A stretch of DNA of 64,000 nt. Origin: Saprospiraceae bacterium. GTDB taxonomy: Bacteria > Bacteroidota > Bacteroidia > Chitinophagales > Saprospiraceae. Of this stretch, positions 36,815-45,735 are shown piece after piece. Below the pieces are notes generated by a model. It saw nothing but the letters and a program-made list of their open reading frames with translations, was not told the origin of the DNA and ran no database searches. The stretch is from the NCBI GenBank assembly GCA_019187365.1, contig JABARE010000024.1:26147-90146 (forward strand). The letters run 5' to 3'. The translations under genes and the position numbers were made by a program. Every line of letters begins with the position of its first letter. The first letter of the stretch is position 1.

Positions 36815-38572
36815 TTAACAAAGATGGAATTCTGCTGATGACATCAGGTACATAAAGAGTTCCTGCAATACACCGGGTACGCGCTTTCCTTCCGGAATGC
36901 TCGTGTTGGGATCCGCTTTATATGCATCCCATCCATCCGTCCAGTAATGGTCGTTAGCCTGCCCTCCCAGCAGGTAATTGGTCTTTAGCTTGGTCTGTAC
37001 GTCCTGCGACAAAGGCGATCCGAGCATGAGCTCGCATGCTTCTGCGATCAACGCGTTGGGATCTCCGGGGTTGTCAAACCGGGCAGCAAAATCAAACCAC
37101 GCATACTTTACCTTAAAATCAAAAGAAGGACTGGACGTGCCATTATAAACTAAATTCCTTCCAATGCTAAAGGTATTGCGTGCCAACGCCTCGTACTGGC
37201 TCTTCCGGACGGGATAGCTTGCCGTATCCACCCAGAGTTCATAAAAAGATGGAACCTGATAATACGCGGGCCAGCCTGCAACATTCGGCGGATCGTTTAG
37301 GTCCTGACCCGCGTTGGTATTGTAGGCACGGATAACTCCCCACATATAATACTGTGCATCGAGTTTGTTCACATCCGGAATGGGGAATTGGGTCATGCGC
37401 ATGATGCCGACGTGAAATTCAATGGCGCTTTTGATCATGCAACCGCGGTGTTCCTGCTTGAAAAAGTATTCACTTCCAAACATGGCCTTCAATACATATT
37501 GCAATTGATCCGGATCATCGTTGTACTGCCGGAAGATCTCCGCAAGGGGTTCGATGACCTCCTGTTCAATTTCGGGGGTGATGTCGTAGTAGGCAAAGAA
37601 CGTCCACAACCTGCGGCAGATAAAGCGCGAAACCTCTTCCGTGCTGAAGATCATGTCGATGAGCTGCTCCATTTCCATAAAAGCCCGGCGCTCTTCCACC
37701 GATTCAAAGGTTCCCTTGTCGGTTATCGTCGTATCGTAAATGATGGTCCTGTTGCCATAAAAAGCTGAAAACTCTTTGGGATTTGTGTCGTGGCTGGCCG
37801 CGCTGAAATAAGTATAGGGAAGGACATTGCTCCCGGTAACGCGCCGCTGGACTTTCCACCCCGTGAGAACGCGCGCAGCCGCTTTGACATCGTCTTCTGT
37901 GTATCCGGAACCAGGGCCCTTTCCAACCGTAAAGAGTTCCTGCAACTCCCTTCCGTAGTTCTCGTCCGGTGCAGCCTTGGTGTTTAAATAACCATTCAGG
38001 TAGATCAACATCCCGGGATCCAGGGTAATTTTCTTAATGAGTGCTTTGTAATTCCCGAAAGCAAACTCTCGAAACAGGTTTTGCAGAAAATAAGCCAGGT
38101 TGGGGTCTCCGATCACGCTGGACTCCGTAGACAATACCGTCTGGTAAAACTGCACCATCCTTTCGTAGGCCGTCTGTTCCTGGTGGATCATTTTTCCGGT
38201 CCACCAGTTTTTTAAACTGACATGGCGGGAGTTGGCTGGGTTTGTGATCACATTGGAAGGAATGGCGGTATCGACCCAGGTTTTTCCCCATTCAACGGCG
38301 AAGACCTGCTCGCCCTTGTCGTTGAGATAAGCCTCCATCGTATCCAATTTGGGATCGGGATTGCTAAAATAGGCCCGCAAAGGCTTTTCCTCATCTCGAG
38401 TTGGCAGCGGGGGTGTTTTCGGAACGAGAAGGTTGAGGACTTCCGCCAGGGTTAAATTGGCAAAGTGGCGCAGATCGTCCTGATTGACGCCAAATAAGGT
38501 CCTGCGAAGCAGGTGCAACAACTCCGGCCGTTGAAACGAGCCGGTATAAGGTTTTAAATTTCCCATGAGCAA
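36815..38572 (-). CDS. DUF1800 family protein
   Basis: A 585-residue protein of the DUF1800 family, found beside DUF1501 in many Bacteroidota and Planctomycetes. Typical blocks are LLRRTLFGVNQDDLRHF near the start, NYGRELQELFTVG and EDDVKAAARVLTGWKV in the centre, and DPPNVAGWPAY later. No signal peptide or C-terminal sorting domain is evident, so its location is unclear. The start could be ATG 38572 or 38566. It is upstream of the DUF1501 gene in a two-gene operon. A TATATTTA box (minus strand, 38585-38592) is a weak promoter candidate. Confidence 0.87.
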   Translation of the reverse strand: MLMGNLKPYTGSFQRPELLHLLRRTLFGVNQDDLRHFANLTLAEVLNLLVPKTPPLPTRDEEKPLRAYFSNPDPKLDTMEAYLNDKGEQVFAVEWGKTWVDTAIPSNVITNPANSRHVSLKNWWTGKMIHQEQTAYERMVQFYQTVLSTESSVIGDPNLAYFLQNLFREFAFGNYKALIKKITLDPGMLIYLNGYLNTKAAPDENYGRELQELFTVGKGPGSGYTEDDVKAAARVLTGWKVQRRVTGSNVLPYTYFSAASHDTNPKEFSAFYGNRTIIYDTTITDKGTFESVEERRAFMEMEQLIDMIFSTEEVSRFICRRLWTFFAYYDITPEIEQEVIEPLAEIFRQYNDDPDQLQYVLKAMFGSEYFFKQEHRGCMIKSAIEFHVGIMRMTQFPIPDVNKLDAQYYMWGVIRAYNTNAGQDLNDPPNVAGWPAYYQVPSFYELWVDTASYPVRKSQYEALARNTFSIGRNLVYNGTSSPSFDFKVKYAWFDFAARFDNPGDPNALIAEACELMLGSPLSQDVQTKLKTNYLLGGQANDHYWTDGWDAYKADPNTSIPEGKRVPGVLQELFMYLMSSAEFHLC

Positions 38573-38680
38573 GGTTTTACCGGGTAAATATATCGACAGA
38601 TTAACACTTTATTCAGTGAATTACGCAAAGTCTAAAGCCAGGGTTGCCTGGACCCTCCTTTCTTTTCATTTCCCTTACCC

Positions 38681-38688
38681 TATCTTTG
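38681..38688 (+). promoter_or_regulatory. -7 box for metK
   Basis: TATCTTTG is an exact TAnnTTTG match, 25 nt before the ATG at 38714. I see no SAM riboswitch in the 141-bp gap. Confidence 0.65.
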
Positions 38689-38713
38689 CCATTTCGTAAC
38701 TAAAAAACACTTC

Positions 38714-40039
38714 ATGTCTTATCTATTTACCTCGGAATCGGTATCGGAGGGACACCCCGATAAAGTCGCCGACCAGATCTCGGATGCCCTGATCGATTAC
38801 TTTCTGGCCTATGACCCCGGATCAAAAGTTGCCTGCGAAACCCTGGTCACCACCGGACAGGTCGTCCTTGCCGGAGAGGTAAAATCAAAAGCCTACCTCG
38901 ACGTCCAGGAAATTGCTCGTGAGGTCATCCGGAAAATTGGCTACACCAAATCAGAATACATGTTTGAAGCCAATAGCTGTGGTGTGCTTTCGGCCATCCA
39001 TGAACAATCGGCAGACATCAACCGGGGGGTCGACCGGAAGGCCCGTCAAGCCAGCTTCGAAGCCCGTGCCAATGCACAGGGTGCCGGAGACCAGGGAATG
39101 ATGTTCGGCTACGCTACCAACGAAACGGATGCATACATCCCGTTGCCGCTCATGCTGGCGCATCGCCTGTTGCTGGAGTTGGCCAAAATACGTCGCGAGC
39201 ATCGCCAAATGACCTACCTGCGGCCGGATGCAAAAAGCCAGGTGACCATCGAATACGACGACGACCGCAAACCCCTGCGCATAGACGCGATCGTGCTTTC
39301 TACCCAACACGATGATTTCATTCAACCGGGGCGCGGGCCCAGGGCACAGGAAGTTGCAGATTCAAAAATGATCGACCGGATACGGGAAGACATACTCAAT
39401 ATCCTCATCCCGCGCGTTCGCAGGACCCTTCCTCCGGAATTGCGCAAGCTCTTCCGCAACGACACCAAATACCACATCAACCCAACGGGAAAATTTGTCA
39501 TTGGCGGCCCACATGGCGATACGGGTCTGACAGGGCGCAAGATCATCGTCGATACTTACGGCGGCAGTGGCGCACACGGAGGCGGTGCATTCAGTGGAAA
39601 AGACCCTTCCAAGGTCGACCGGTCGGGGGCTTATGCCACACGTCACATCGCCAGAAACCTGGTTGCCGCTGGCGTCTGTGACGAAGTGCTCGTGCAGGTG
39701 TCGTACGCCATTGGAATTGCAAAACCGTGCTCGATATACGTCAATACGTTTGGAACTTCCAAAGTGAAGCTCAGCGACAGCGCCATAGCACGAAAAATTG
39801 AAAAGTTGTTCGACATGCGACCTTATGCAATTGAGCAGCGACTCAAATTGCGCGCTCCCATCTATTTTGAAACCGCTGCGTATGGACATATGGGGCGTCA
39901 ACCCATGACGGTTACAAAAGTCTTCAACCAGGGAAAGGAAAACGAAAAAACGGTTAAGGTGGAGTTGTTTACCTGGGAAAAGGAAGATTACGTTCCTGCC
40001 ATCCGCAAAGCTTTTGGCCTTAGCAAAGCCTCGCGCTAA
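38714..40039 (+). CDS. metK: S-adenosylmethionine synthase
   Basis: A 441-residue MetK, making S-adenosylmethionine from methionine and ATP in the cytoplasm. Clear signatures are [17 protein letters not shown] at 8-24, [10 protein letters not shown] in the centre, [20 protein letters not shown] and [20 protein letters not shown]. It is longer than the E. coli enzyme (384), with extra residues around [20 protein letters not shown], and a longer form is usual in Bacteroidota. It is transcribed alone, divergent from the DUF1800 gene. Confidence 0.97.
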   Translation: MSYLFTSESVSEGHPDKVADQISDALIDYFLAYDPGSKVACETLVTTGQVVLAGEVKSKAYLDVQEIAREVIRKIGYTKSEYMFEANSCGVLSAIHEQSADINRGVDRKARQASFEARANAQGAGDQGMMFGYATNETDAYIPLPLMLAHRLLLELAKIRREHRQMTYLRPDAKSQVTIEYDDDRKPLRIDAIVLSTQHDDFIQPGRGPRAQEVADSKMIDRIREDILNILIPRVRRTLPPELRKLFRNDTKYHINPTGKFVIGGPHGDTGLTGRKIIVDTYGGSGAHGGGAFSGKDPSKVDRSGAYATRHIARNLVAAGVCDEVLVQVSYAIGIAKPCSIYVNTFGTSKVKLSDSAIARKIEKLFDMRPYAIEQRLKLRAPIYFETAAYGHMGRQPMTVTKVFNQGKENEKTVKVELFTWEKEDYVPAIRKAFGLSKASR

Positions 40040-40180
40040 GTACATCGTTGTTCCGGCTTGTTGCGACGTGGGGCGAATGCGCTTCCGTTATAGGGAAATG
40101 CGTACTTTCGCTTTGAAAGAATCCGGGAGTTCCATTCAAACCCGCGTTTCGTTTATGTTCACCAACCATGCTGACCACCG

Positions 40181-40600
40181 ATGTTAAGACACATTGAACA
40201 CATTGGAATAGCCGTAAAAGACCTCCACAAAGCCAACGCCCTTTATCAGGTCTTATTGGGTTGCGAGCCTTACAAAGAAGAATTGGTTGAAACCGAACAG
40301 GTGGTCACTTCCTTTTTTAGCACGGGGGAAGGCAAAGTGGAATTGCTCATGGCAACCTCCCCAGAAAGTCCAATCGCGCGCTTTATCGAAAAACGGGGTG
40401 AGGGCCTGCACCACATTGCATTCGACGTAGCAAACATTCATCTTGAGATGGAACGCCTCCGCGCTGCAGGATTCCAATTGCTCCAAAGTGAACCGAAACG
40501 CGGTGCCGACAATAAACTCGTCTGTTTTATTCACCCGCGCTCTGCGAACGGAGTATTGGTTGAACTTTGTCAGGAATTGCCGGAGGATGACCGCTTATGA
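40181..40600 (+). CDS. mce: Methylmalonyl-CoA epimerase
   Basis: A 139-residue vicinal-oxygen-chelate protein predicted to interconvert (R)- and (S)-methylmalonyl-CoA, linking propionyl-CoA and succinyl-CoA. IEHIGIAVKDL provides the first metal His, GEGLHHIAFDV the second and GVLVELCQ the Glu ligand. The length is normal. The methylmalonyl-CoA mutase is not in the window. The stop overlaps the TauE/SafE start by 14 nt, and the helicase follows 2 nt later, so three unrelated functions share one operon. A TACTTTCG box at 40103-40110 is a weak promoter candidate. Confidence 0.93.
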   Translation: MLRHIEHIGIAVKDLHKANALYQVLLGCEPYKEELVETEQVVTSFFSTGEGKVELLMATSPESPIARFIEKRGEGLHHIAFDVANIHLEMERLRAAGFQLLQSEPKRGADNKLVCFIHPRSANGVLVELCQELPEDDRL

Positions 40601-41363
40601 AATTGGTTTTGCCGTCATTGGCGGCTTTGTCGCGGGTTGCATCAATACGCTGGCCGGGAACGGATCGGTCATTACCCTCGGCTTTCTCACCGGGGTGATG
40701 GGCCTGCCAGGACATGTTGCCAACGGTACCAACCGAATCGGCATCATCTCTCAGGGAATCGCCAGCATCGAAGCGTTTATGCGGCACCGAAAAATTCCAC
40801 TGCAATCTGCTTGGAAATTGCTGATCTGGGGTTTTATAGGCGCTGTCTGCGGAACCCTTGTTGCCATCCGCATTTCCGCCGACCAGTTCATGTTCGTCTT
40901 TAAATACCTGATGTTGGCCCTGCTGATCTTTGTGATCGCCAACCGCAGGCAAATTGACCACCGGCAAATCCCGGAAATCCGCATTCCACCTGTACTCTAC
41001 ATTCCGGCATTTTTCCTTTTCGGATTTTACGGAGGCTTCATCCAGATGGGAATGGGCATATTTTTGCTCGCCTTTATGGTGTGGTATATGAAATTTCCCG
41101 TTGTAGAGGCCAACGCACTCAAAATCGTAATGGTGACTTCTTATACAGCCATTGCCTTGCCCCTATTCCATTTTGCCGGCCTCGTGGATTGGAAGATCGG
41201 GCTGCCCATTGCCATAGGCCAGGGCCTTGGAGGCTGGATCACAGCCCACAAGGCAAGCACGCTTCCCAATGCCGCGCAATGGGCCTACCGCTTGCTGGTT
41301 GGCATCATGGTCTTTACCCTGTTGAAACTTTTTGGATTACTCGACTGGCTATTTATCCCGTAA
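40587..41363 (+). CDS. TauE/SafE family sulfite/organosulfur exporter-like protein
   Basis: A 258-residue membrane protein with about eight helices in two repeated halves. FVAGCINTLAGNGSVITL and FYGGFIQMGMGIFLLAFMV are the paired family motifs (Gly-rich segments after the first helix of each half). Family members export sulfoacetate, sulfite or related anions, but the name covers many unknowns. ATG 40587 overlaps the epimerase by 14 nt; a longer frame inside that gene is rejected. The stop is 2 nt before the helicase ATG. Confidence 0.85.
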   Translation: MTAYEIGFAVIGGFVAGCINTLAGNGSVITLGFLTGVMGLPGHVANGTNRIGIISQGIASIEAFMRHRKIPLQSAWKLLIWGFIGAVCGTLVAIRISADQFMFVFKYLMLALLIFVIANRRQIDHRQIPEIRIPPVLYIPAFFLFGFYGGFIQMGMGIFLLAFMVWYMKFPVVEANALKIVMVTSYTAIALPLFHFAGLVDWKIGLPIAIGQGLGGWITAHKASTLPNAAQWAYRLLVGIMVFTLLKLFGLLDWLFIP

Positions 41364-41365
41364 AC

Positions 41366-44300
41366 ATGCAACGCAAAAGCACCGAAGCCTTTGAACGCGA
41401 ATACGCGCGCCTCAACGATGCGCAACGCAAGGCTGTAGAACAACTGGAAGGTCCCGTACTGGTCATTGCAGGCCCGGGAACCGGCAAAACGCAGATCCTC
41501 ACCATTCGCATTGGCAACATCCTGCTGAATACCGACGCCGATGCTAAAAATATACTTTGCCTGACTTATACAGAACCCGCTGCGTCGAATATGCGCAAGC
41601 GCCTTCTCGATTTCATTGGCCCTACAGCCTACGAGGTGACCATCAGCACTTTTCATGCATTCTGCAACAGCGTGATTCGCGAAAATCCGGAGAACTTTTT
41701 GCATTACAGCGATTTCGAAGTCATCTCTGACCTCGAAAAACGACAACTGCTGTTGCAGCTGCTCAGCGATCTTCCCCGCGAAAATCCACTGTATCGATAC
41801 AATTCATTTTACAAACACGACCTTCCCGATCTGGAAAATCTCTTCCAAACCATAAAGAAAGAAAACTGGGAACCTGACCGCATGCTTGAAGACATCATCT
41901 CCTGGCTCGAATCAGAAAAACAAAGCGACAAGTACAAATACAAACGCAGCGGAAAAAGCTACCGCGCAGGCGATTTCAAAGAAAAACAATTCAACGAAAT
42001 CGCAAAAAGAACAAACCGATCCCGGGCTGCCATTGAGCTGTTCAAAAAATATGAAATGGCGATGGAAGCCATGCAGCGTTATGAATTTGAAGATATGATC
42101 CAATGGGTCATACGCAAATTCGAAAGCGACGAAAGCCTTCTTCAGAAATACCAGGAAAAATTTCAGTATGTCCTGGTCGACGAATATCAGGACACGAACG
42201 GATCGCAAAATGCCATCCTCTTTCACCTGATGAATTACTTTGATCAGCCGAACGTGTTTGCAGTTGGCGACGACGACCAGGCCATCTTCAGGTTCCAGGG
42301 TGCAAACGTGCAGAATATGTTCGATTTTGCAGAACGCTACCGTCCCAGCTTTGTCGTTCTAACTGAAAATTACCGCTCTTCGCAACAGATCCTGACTCTT
42401 GCCGAATGGGTGATCCGCAAAAATGCGGAAAGGTTGGTCAACAGGGATGAATCGCTCAATAAAACCCTGCTCGCGAGCGGTGAACACGCGAAAAGTCCAA
42501 CAAAACCTCGATTCATCCGTTACCCTGATCCAAAGTCGGAAGTGCTCCATATTTTTTCTCAAGTCACCAGGCTGCTTGATGAAGGTGTCCCTCCCGGAGA
42601 AATCGCCATATTGTTTCGCAAGAATAATGCAGCAGAACCCTACATCAAGCTTTTTGAGGCCAAACGGATCCCGTATGTCGTTAACCGGCAGACCGACCTT
42701 TTTGAAGAACCGCTGTTTCGACATGTCTTCAATTTGCTGCAATACCTTTACGAACAGCACTCTAAACCCTTTACGGGCGATCTTTTCCTGTACCAGTTCC
42801 TGCATGCACCATTTTTACAACCTGATGCCGGGGATGTAGCGAGGATCGCCTTTCTGCAAAGGGAGTTGAGAGATCAGTACCGAAGGGATCCTTCCAATGC
42901 GGACGATCAGGAAAGCCGACCCGATCTCTCTTTGATCCATCTCATGGGTTCGAGGCAGTTGCAGGAAAAAGCGGGGGTAAGGCAAGTCGACGCATTCCTC
43001 ACTTTAGCGGAAAAACTGAATGGTCTTCAGAAGTCTCTTTTTGACAACACACCGCAGGTCTACATTGAAAAATTATTTTCTGCCTTCGGCATACTCCCTT
43101 TTGCCCTCACACTTGAAGATAAATACCAGGCCCTGGACGTCTTACAAACGTTCTTTGAGTTTGTAAAAGCCGAGTCGCAGCGTCAGCGGGGCCTTACCAT
43201 ACCCACTTTGGTAAACACGCTTCGCCTTTGCGAGCAAAACAACATCCGCATTCCGGTAACCCGCATGGGGGGAATGCAGGCCGGTGTCGAGCTGTCGACT
43301 TTACACAAAGCAAAGGGGCGCGAGTTTTCGCATGTTTTTATGATCAATTGTTCTCAACGCAACTGGGGCAACTTGAAAAGTACCGGGTTCGTATTGCCCG
43401 ATCCATATCGCAGGGAAGACGTTTTCGCAGAAGAAGACGACCGCAGACTTTTTTTTGTAGGGCTCACCCGCGCACGCACCGGCATTCAGGTTTCCTTTTC
43501 AAGCCGGGAAAACCAGAAAGAGGAGCTGCCATGCAAATTTGCGGTTGAAATGCTGGAAGCTGGTCTTTGTGAAGAGGAGGAATGGGCTCCTGGTCCAGAG
43601 CAACTCCTGGAATTGGCAATAACCGATATGAGTCCAATGAAAAAAGACTTCAAAGATCTGGATGCTGCAGCATTCCATCGGTTCATCTCCGGATTCCGCC
43701 TCAACCCGACCGCGATGAGCAAATACCTCGAGTGCCCCCTGACGTTTTATTACGAAAATGTACTTCGCATCCCCGGAGCCCGTACAGCCGTCACCGGATA
43801 TGGAAAGGCCGTGCATTATGCACTGGAACGGTGGTTCAAAAACAAAGATCTTTCACGCAGCAACTCTTCTGATCTTCTTATTTCCTATCTCGCACGCGGA
43901 ATGGAGAGATGCCATTCTCATTTTACAAAAAAAGAATTCGAAGATTATCTCGAAGAAGGAAAACAGTCGTTGGTTGAATTTGTAAACTACTTTACTGAAG
44001 ACTGGATGAAGCCCTCCAGCTTTGAAACCGAGTTTATCATTAGCACTGAATGCAGGGGCGTTCCACTCTCGGGAAAACTCGACCGTGTGGAAAACCATAA
44101 TGATTCATTGCGCGTTGTAGATTTTAAGACCGGCAGTTCTTCGAAACATGAACGGGAAAAGCCTCCCTCCGAGTCGCTTCCCTACGGTGGCAACTACTGG
44201 CAGCAAATGGTATTTTACGCCGTATTGCTCAAACATTGTGGCCATTTTCCGAAGCTACCCGTAAGATCAGCCCTTTATTTTATAAAGTCAAAGGACGGCA

Positions 44301-44497
44301 TCTTTACAAAAAAGGAAATTGACACATCCTCCCATGTCGATTTTCTTGAAGACCTCATCGAACGATGCTACCGTGACATTGCAGCAGCAAAATTCGCACC
44401 GGGATGTGGAAAGGATGAATGCTCCTGGTGCCGCTATGTCTCTACCGGGGCAACCTCCAGTTTACTGCCAGAAGAGGAGGATGAAGAATTTAATTGA
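41366..44497 (+). CDS. UvrD-like helicase fused to Fe-S PD-(D/E)XK nuclease
   Basis: A 1,043-residue superfamily 1 DNA helicase with a C-terminal nuclease. The helicase part opens LNDAQRKAVEQLEGPVLVIAGP, with Walker A GPGTGKT at 36-42, VLVDEYQDTNGSQ (motif II), GDDDQAIFRFQGA (III), and LSTLHKAKGREFSHVF plus FVGLTRAR late in the domain. From about 775 comes a RecB/AddB-like nuclease: GYGKAVHYALERW, SGKLDRVE and VVDFKTGSSS are its active-site blocks. Cys790, 1014, 1019 and 1022 are placed like the iron-sulfur staple of AddB. A role in double-strand-end processing or repair is likely. ATG 41366 is preferred; the longer frame from 41081 lies in the transporter gene. No second AddAB-type subunit is adjacent. 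Confidence 0.9.
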   Translation: MQRKSTEAFEREYARLNDAQRKAVEQLEGPVLVIAGPGTGKTQILTIRIGNILLNTDADAKNILCLTYTEPAASNMRKRLLDFIGPTAYEVTISTFHAFCNSVIRENPENFLHYSDFEVISDLEKRQLLLQLLSDLPRENPLYRYNSFYKHDLPDLENLFQTIKKENWEPDRMLEDIISWLESEKQSDKYKYKRSGKSYRAGDFKEKQFNEIAKRTNRSRAAIELFKKYEMAMEAMQRYEFEDMIQWVIRKFESDESLLQKYQEKFQYVLVDEYQDTNGSQNAILFHLMNYFDQPNVFAVGDDDQAIFRFQGANVQNMFDFAERYRPSFVVLTENYRSSQQILTLAEWVIRKNAERLVNRDESLNKTLLASGEHAKSPTKPRFIRYPDPKSEVLHIFSQVTRLLDEGVPPGEIAILFRKNNAAEPYIKLFEAKRIPYVVNRQTDLFEEPLFRHVFNLLQYLYEQHSKPFTGDLFLYQFLHAPFLQPDAGDVARIAFLQRELRDQYRRDPSNADDQESRPDLSLIHLMGSRQLQEKAGVRQVDAFLTLAEKLNGLQKSLFDNTPQVYIEKLFSAFGILPFALTLEDKYQALDVLQTFFEFVKAESQRQRGLTIPTLVNTLRLCEQNNIRIPVTRMGGMQAGVELSTLHKAKGREFSHVFMINCSQRNWGNLKSTGFVLPDPYRREDVFAEEDDRRLFFVGLTRARTGIQVSFSSRENQKEELPCKFAVEMLEAGLCEEEEWAPGPEQLLELAITDMSPMKKDFKDLDAAAFHRFISGFRLNPTAMSKYLECPLTFYYENVLRIPGARTAVTGYGKAVHYALERWFKNKDLSRSNSSDLLISYLARGMERCHSHFTKKEFEDYLEEGKQSLVEFVNYFTEDWMKPSSFETEFIISTECRGVPLSGKLDRVENHNDSLRVVDFKTGSSSKHEREKPPSESLPYGGNYWQQMVFYAVLLKHCGHFPKLPVRSALYFIKSKDGIFTKKEIDTSSHVDFLEDLIERCYRDIAAAKFAPGCGKDECSWCRYVSTGATSSLLPEEEDEEFN

Positions 44498-44729
44498 AGT
44501 GCCGGCAACCAGCGGAGACAATGGAGTCTGAATAATGGATGGTTGATACTGCAGAATTCAGCTTCGTTTCATCATTGTCCATTCTCCATTGTCATTTGCT
44601 CTTTGGCTGCGGATTATGCTTTAGGGCACTTCTAAAAACTCCCCATTGCACCAGCCAGCCCGCAAAAGCTCACGCGCTCTGTATATTTAGCTTCACAATG
44701 GAATTTTTAGAATTGCCCTTAAAGCAATG
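44498..44729. other. Gap holding the 95-bp MITE
   Basis: No gene. The left half (44498-44620) shows nothing I can name; the right half is the element at 44624-44718. Confidence 0.6.
44624..44718. mobile_element. 95-bp MITE with TTA target duplication
   Basis: Imperfect terminal inverted repeats of about 19-25 bp begin GGGCACTTCTAAAAACTCC (44624-44642) and, read inward on the other strand, GGGCAATTCTAAAAATTCC (44700-44718). TTA lies directly outside both ends (44621-44623 and 44719-44721). No coding capacity. The ends suggest mobilisation by an IS5-like transposase not present here. A decayed relative lies at 509-613. Confidence 0.75.
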
Positions 44730-45425
44730 CTATTTCCATTTCAGATGCACAAAGTGCTGTTGACCGGGAACGGGACCATCTTTTCCGGCCGATGGCATTA
44801 CCGGTTGTCCGGAATCCATGTTCGCAAGGGTCATCCGGTTTATTTCGACACCGCGGCCAAGCAATGCCTGGAGGATGGCTTCCGCGCGCAATTGCGACAA
44901 TTTGCGTTTTGCCTCAGGATCCTGGATGCTGGTATCGTGCGATGCTATTTCCGCTAGAAACTGCGGATGAGCCCATAGTATGAGGGCCAGGTTGTCGAGC
45001 TGTTCATTTGATATTGCATTGAGCTCCGCGGTCCCCGAGTTAAAAAGTACGCGATCCGTCAAAAACCATGCTTCTCCGGTTTTAGCTTTGATGGCCTTTG
45101 CGATCCACTCAAGCATCTTCACCTCCACGCCTTTGGCGGGAAAATTTCGATTTGCTGTATCGACACGAACATTGATTGGGCTTCCCAGTATCGTCCAACT
45201 GTCGCGAAAAGCCAGCGCGGTAGAATCGTAGATGGCGGCAGCGCGCTTGCGGGCCTCTTCGATCTTGAAGGCTGCTGAATCAATGGGTGCGGTATAACCC
45301 CACATTGCTTTGTTGGTTCGATCCTGCATCTCCGCATCCCGGCAGGAACCAATCCGCATCCAGAGCAGGCCGACGAGCACTCCGAAACCGATTACCCAAA
45401 TCCACCATCCATAGGTTTTTTCCAT
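44730..45425 (-). CDS. Membrane-anchored OmpA-like domain protein
   Basis: A 231-residue protein with one N-terminal hydrophobic anchor (WWIWVIGFGVLVGLLWM, residues about 6-25) and a C-terminal OmpA-like domain from about 125. VLFNSGTAELNAISNEQLDNLA and LSQLRAEAILQALLGRGVEI match the usual beta-strand and helix of peptidoglycan-binding domains. The middle is charged and probably periplasmic. ATG 45425 is chosen because the anchor follows at once; a longer frame starts at 45485. A MITE lies 11 bp beyond the stop. It could tie the inner membrane to the wall, as MotB-like proteins do, but no MotA partner is near. Confidence 0.8.
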   Translation of the reverse strand: MEKTYGWWIWVIGFGVLVGLLWMRIGSCRDAEMQDRTNKAMWGYTAPIDSAAFKIEEARKRAAAIYDSTALAFRDSWTILGSPINVRVDTANRNFPAKGVEVKMLEWIAKAIKAKTGEAWFLTDRVLFNSGTAELNAISNEQLDNLALILWAHPQFLAEIASHDTSIQDPEAKRKLSQLRAEAILQALLGRGVEINRMTLANMDSGQPVMPSAGKDGPVPGQQHFVHLKWK

Positions 45426-45719
45426 GTCTATCCCTTTTTTGCTTTTTTCGGGCTTGTCACCTGGTCTAATGCTACGCCGGTTCAACCCACCGTCACGAGG
45501 CCAGGATGGCCAGAAAACGCGGCAAAGTTATGCTTTCTTGACCATACGTTTCACGACCTGGCTGGACTCAACACCTCCCCATTAGAGTGTGCGATTGTGC
45601 ATAACGACCACCGCACAGCAACTCCGGATCCATTGCGACACATGATGCACTGGCCAGAGCCGGCTGACTGGCGCAATGGAGAGTTCTGCGAGGTGCCCTT
45701 GATTTTAAAGGCCTTCTGC

Positions 45720-45727
45720 TACCTTTG
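45720..45727 (+). promoter_or_regulatory. -7 box immediately before prfC
   Basis: TACCTTTG is an exact TAnnTTTG match ending 8 nt before the ATG at 45736, leaving little or no 5' leader. Confidence 0.6.
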
Positions 45728-45735
45728 CGCCGCTT

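Noticed and set aside
38573..38713. SAM riboswitch before metK
   Set aside because: The gap is short and holds a plain promoter; no SAM-I, SAM-II or similar core was visible.
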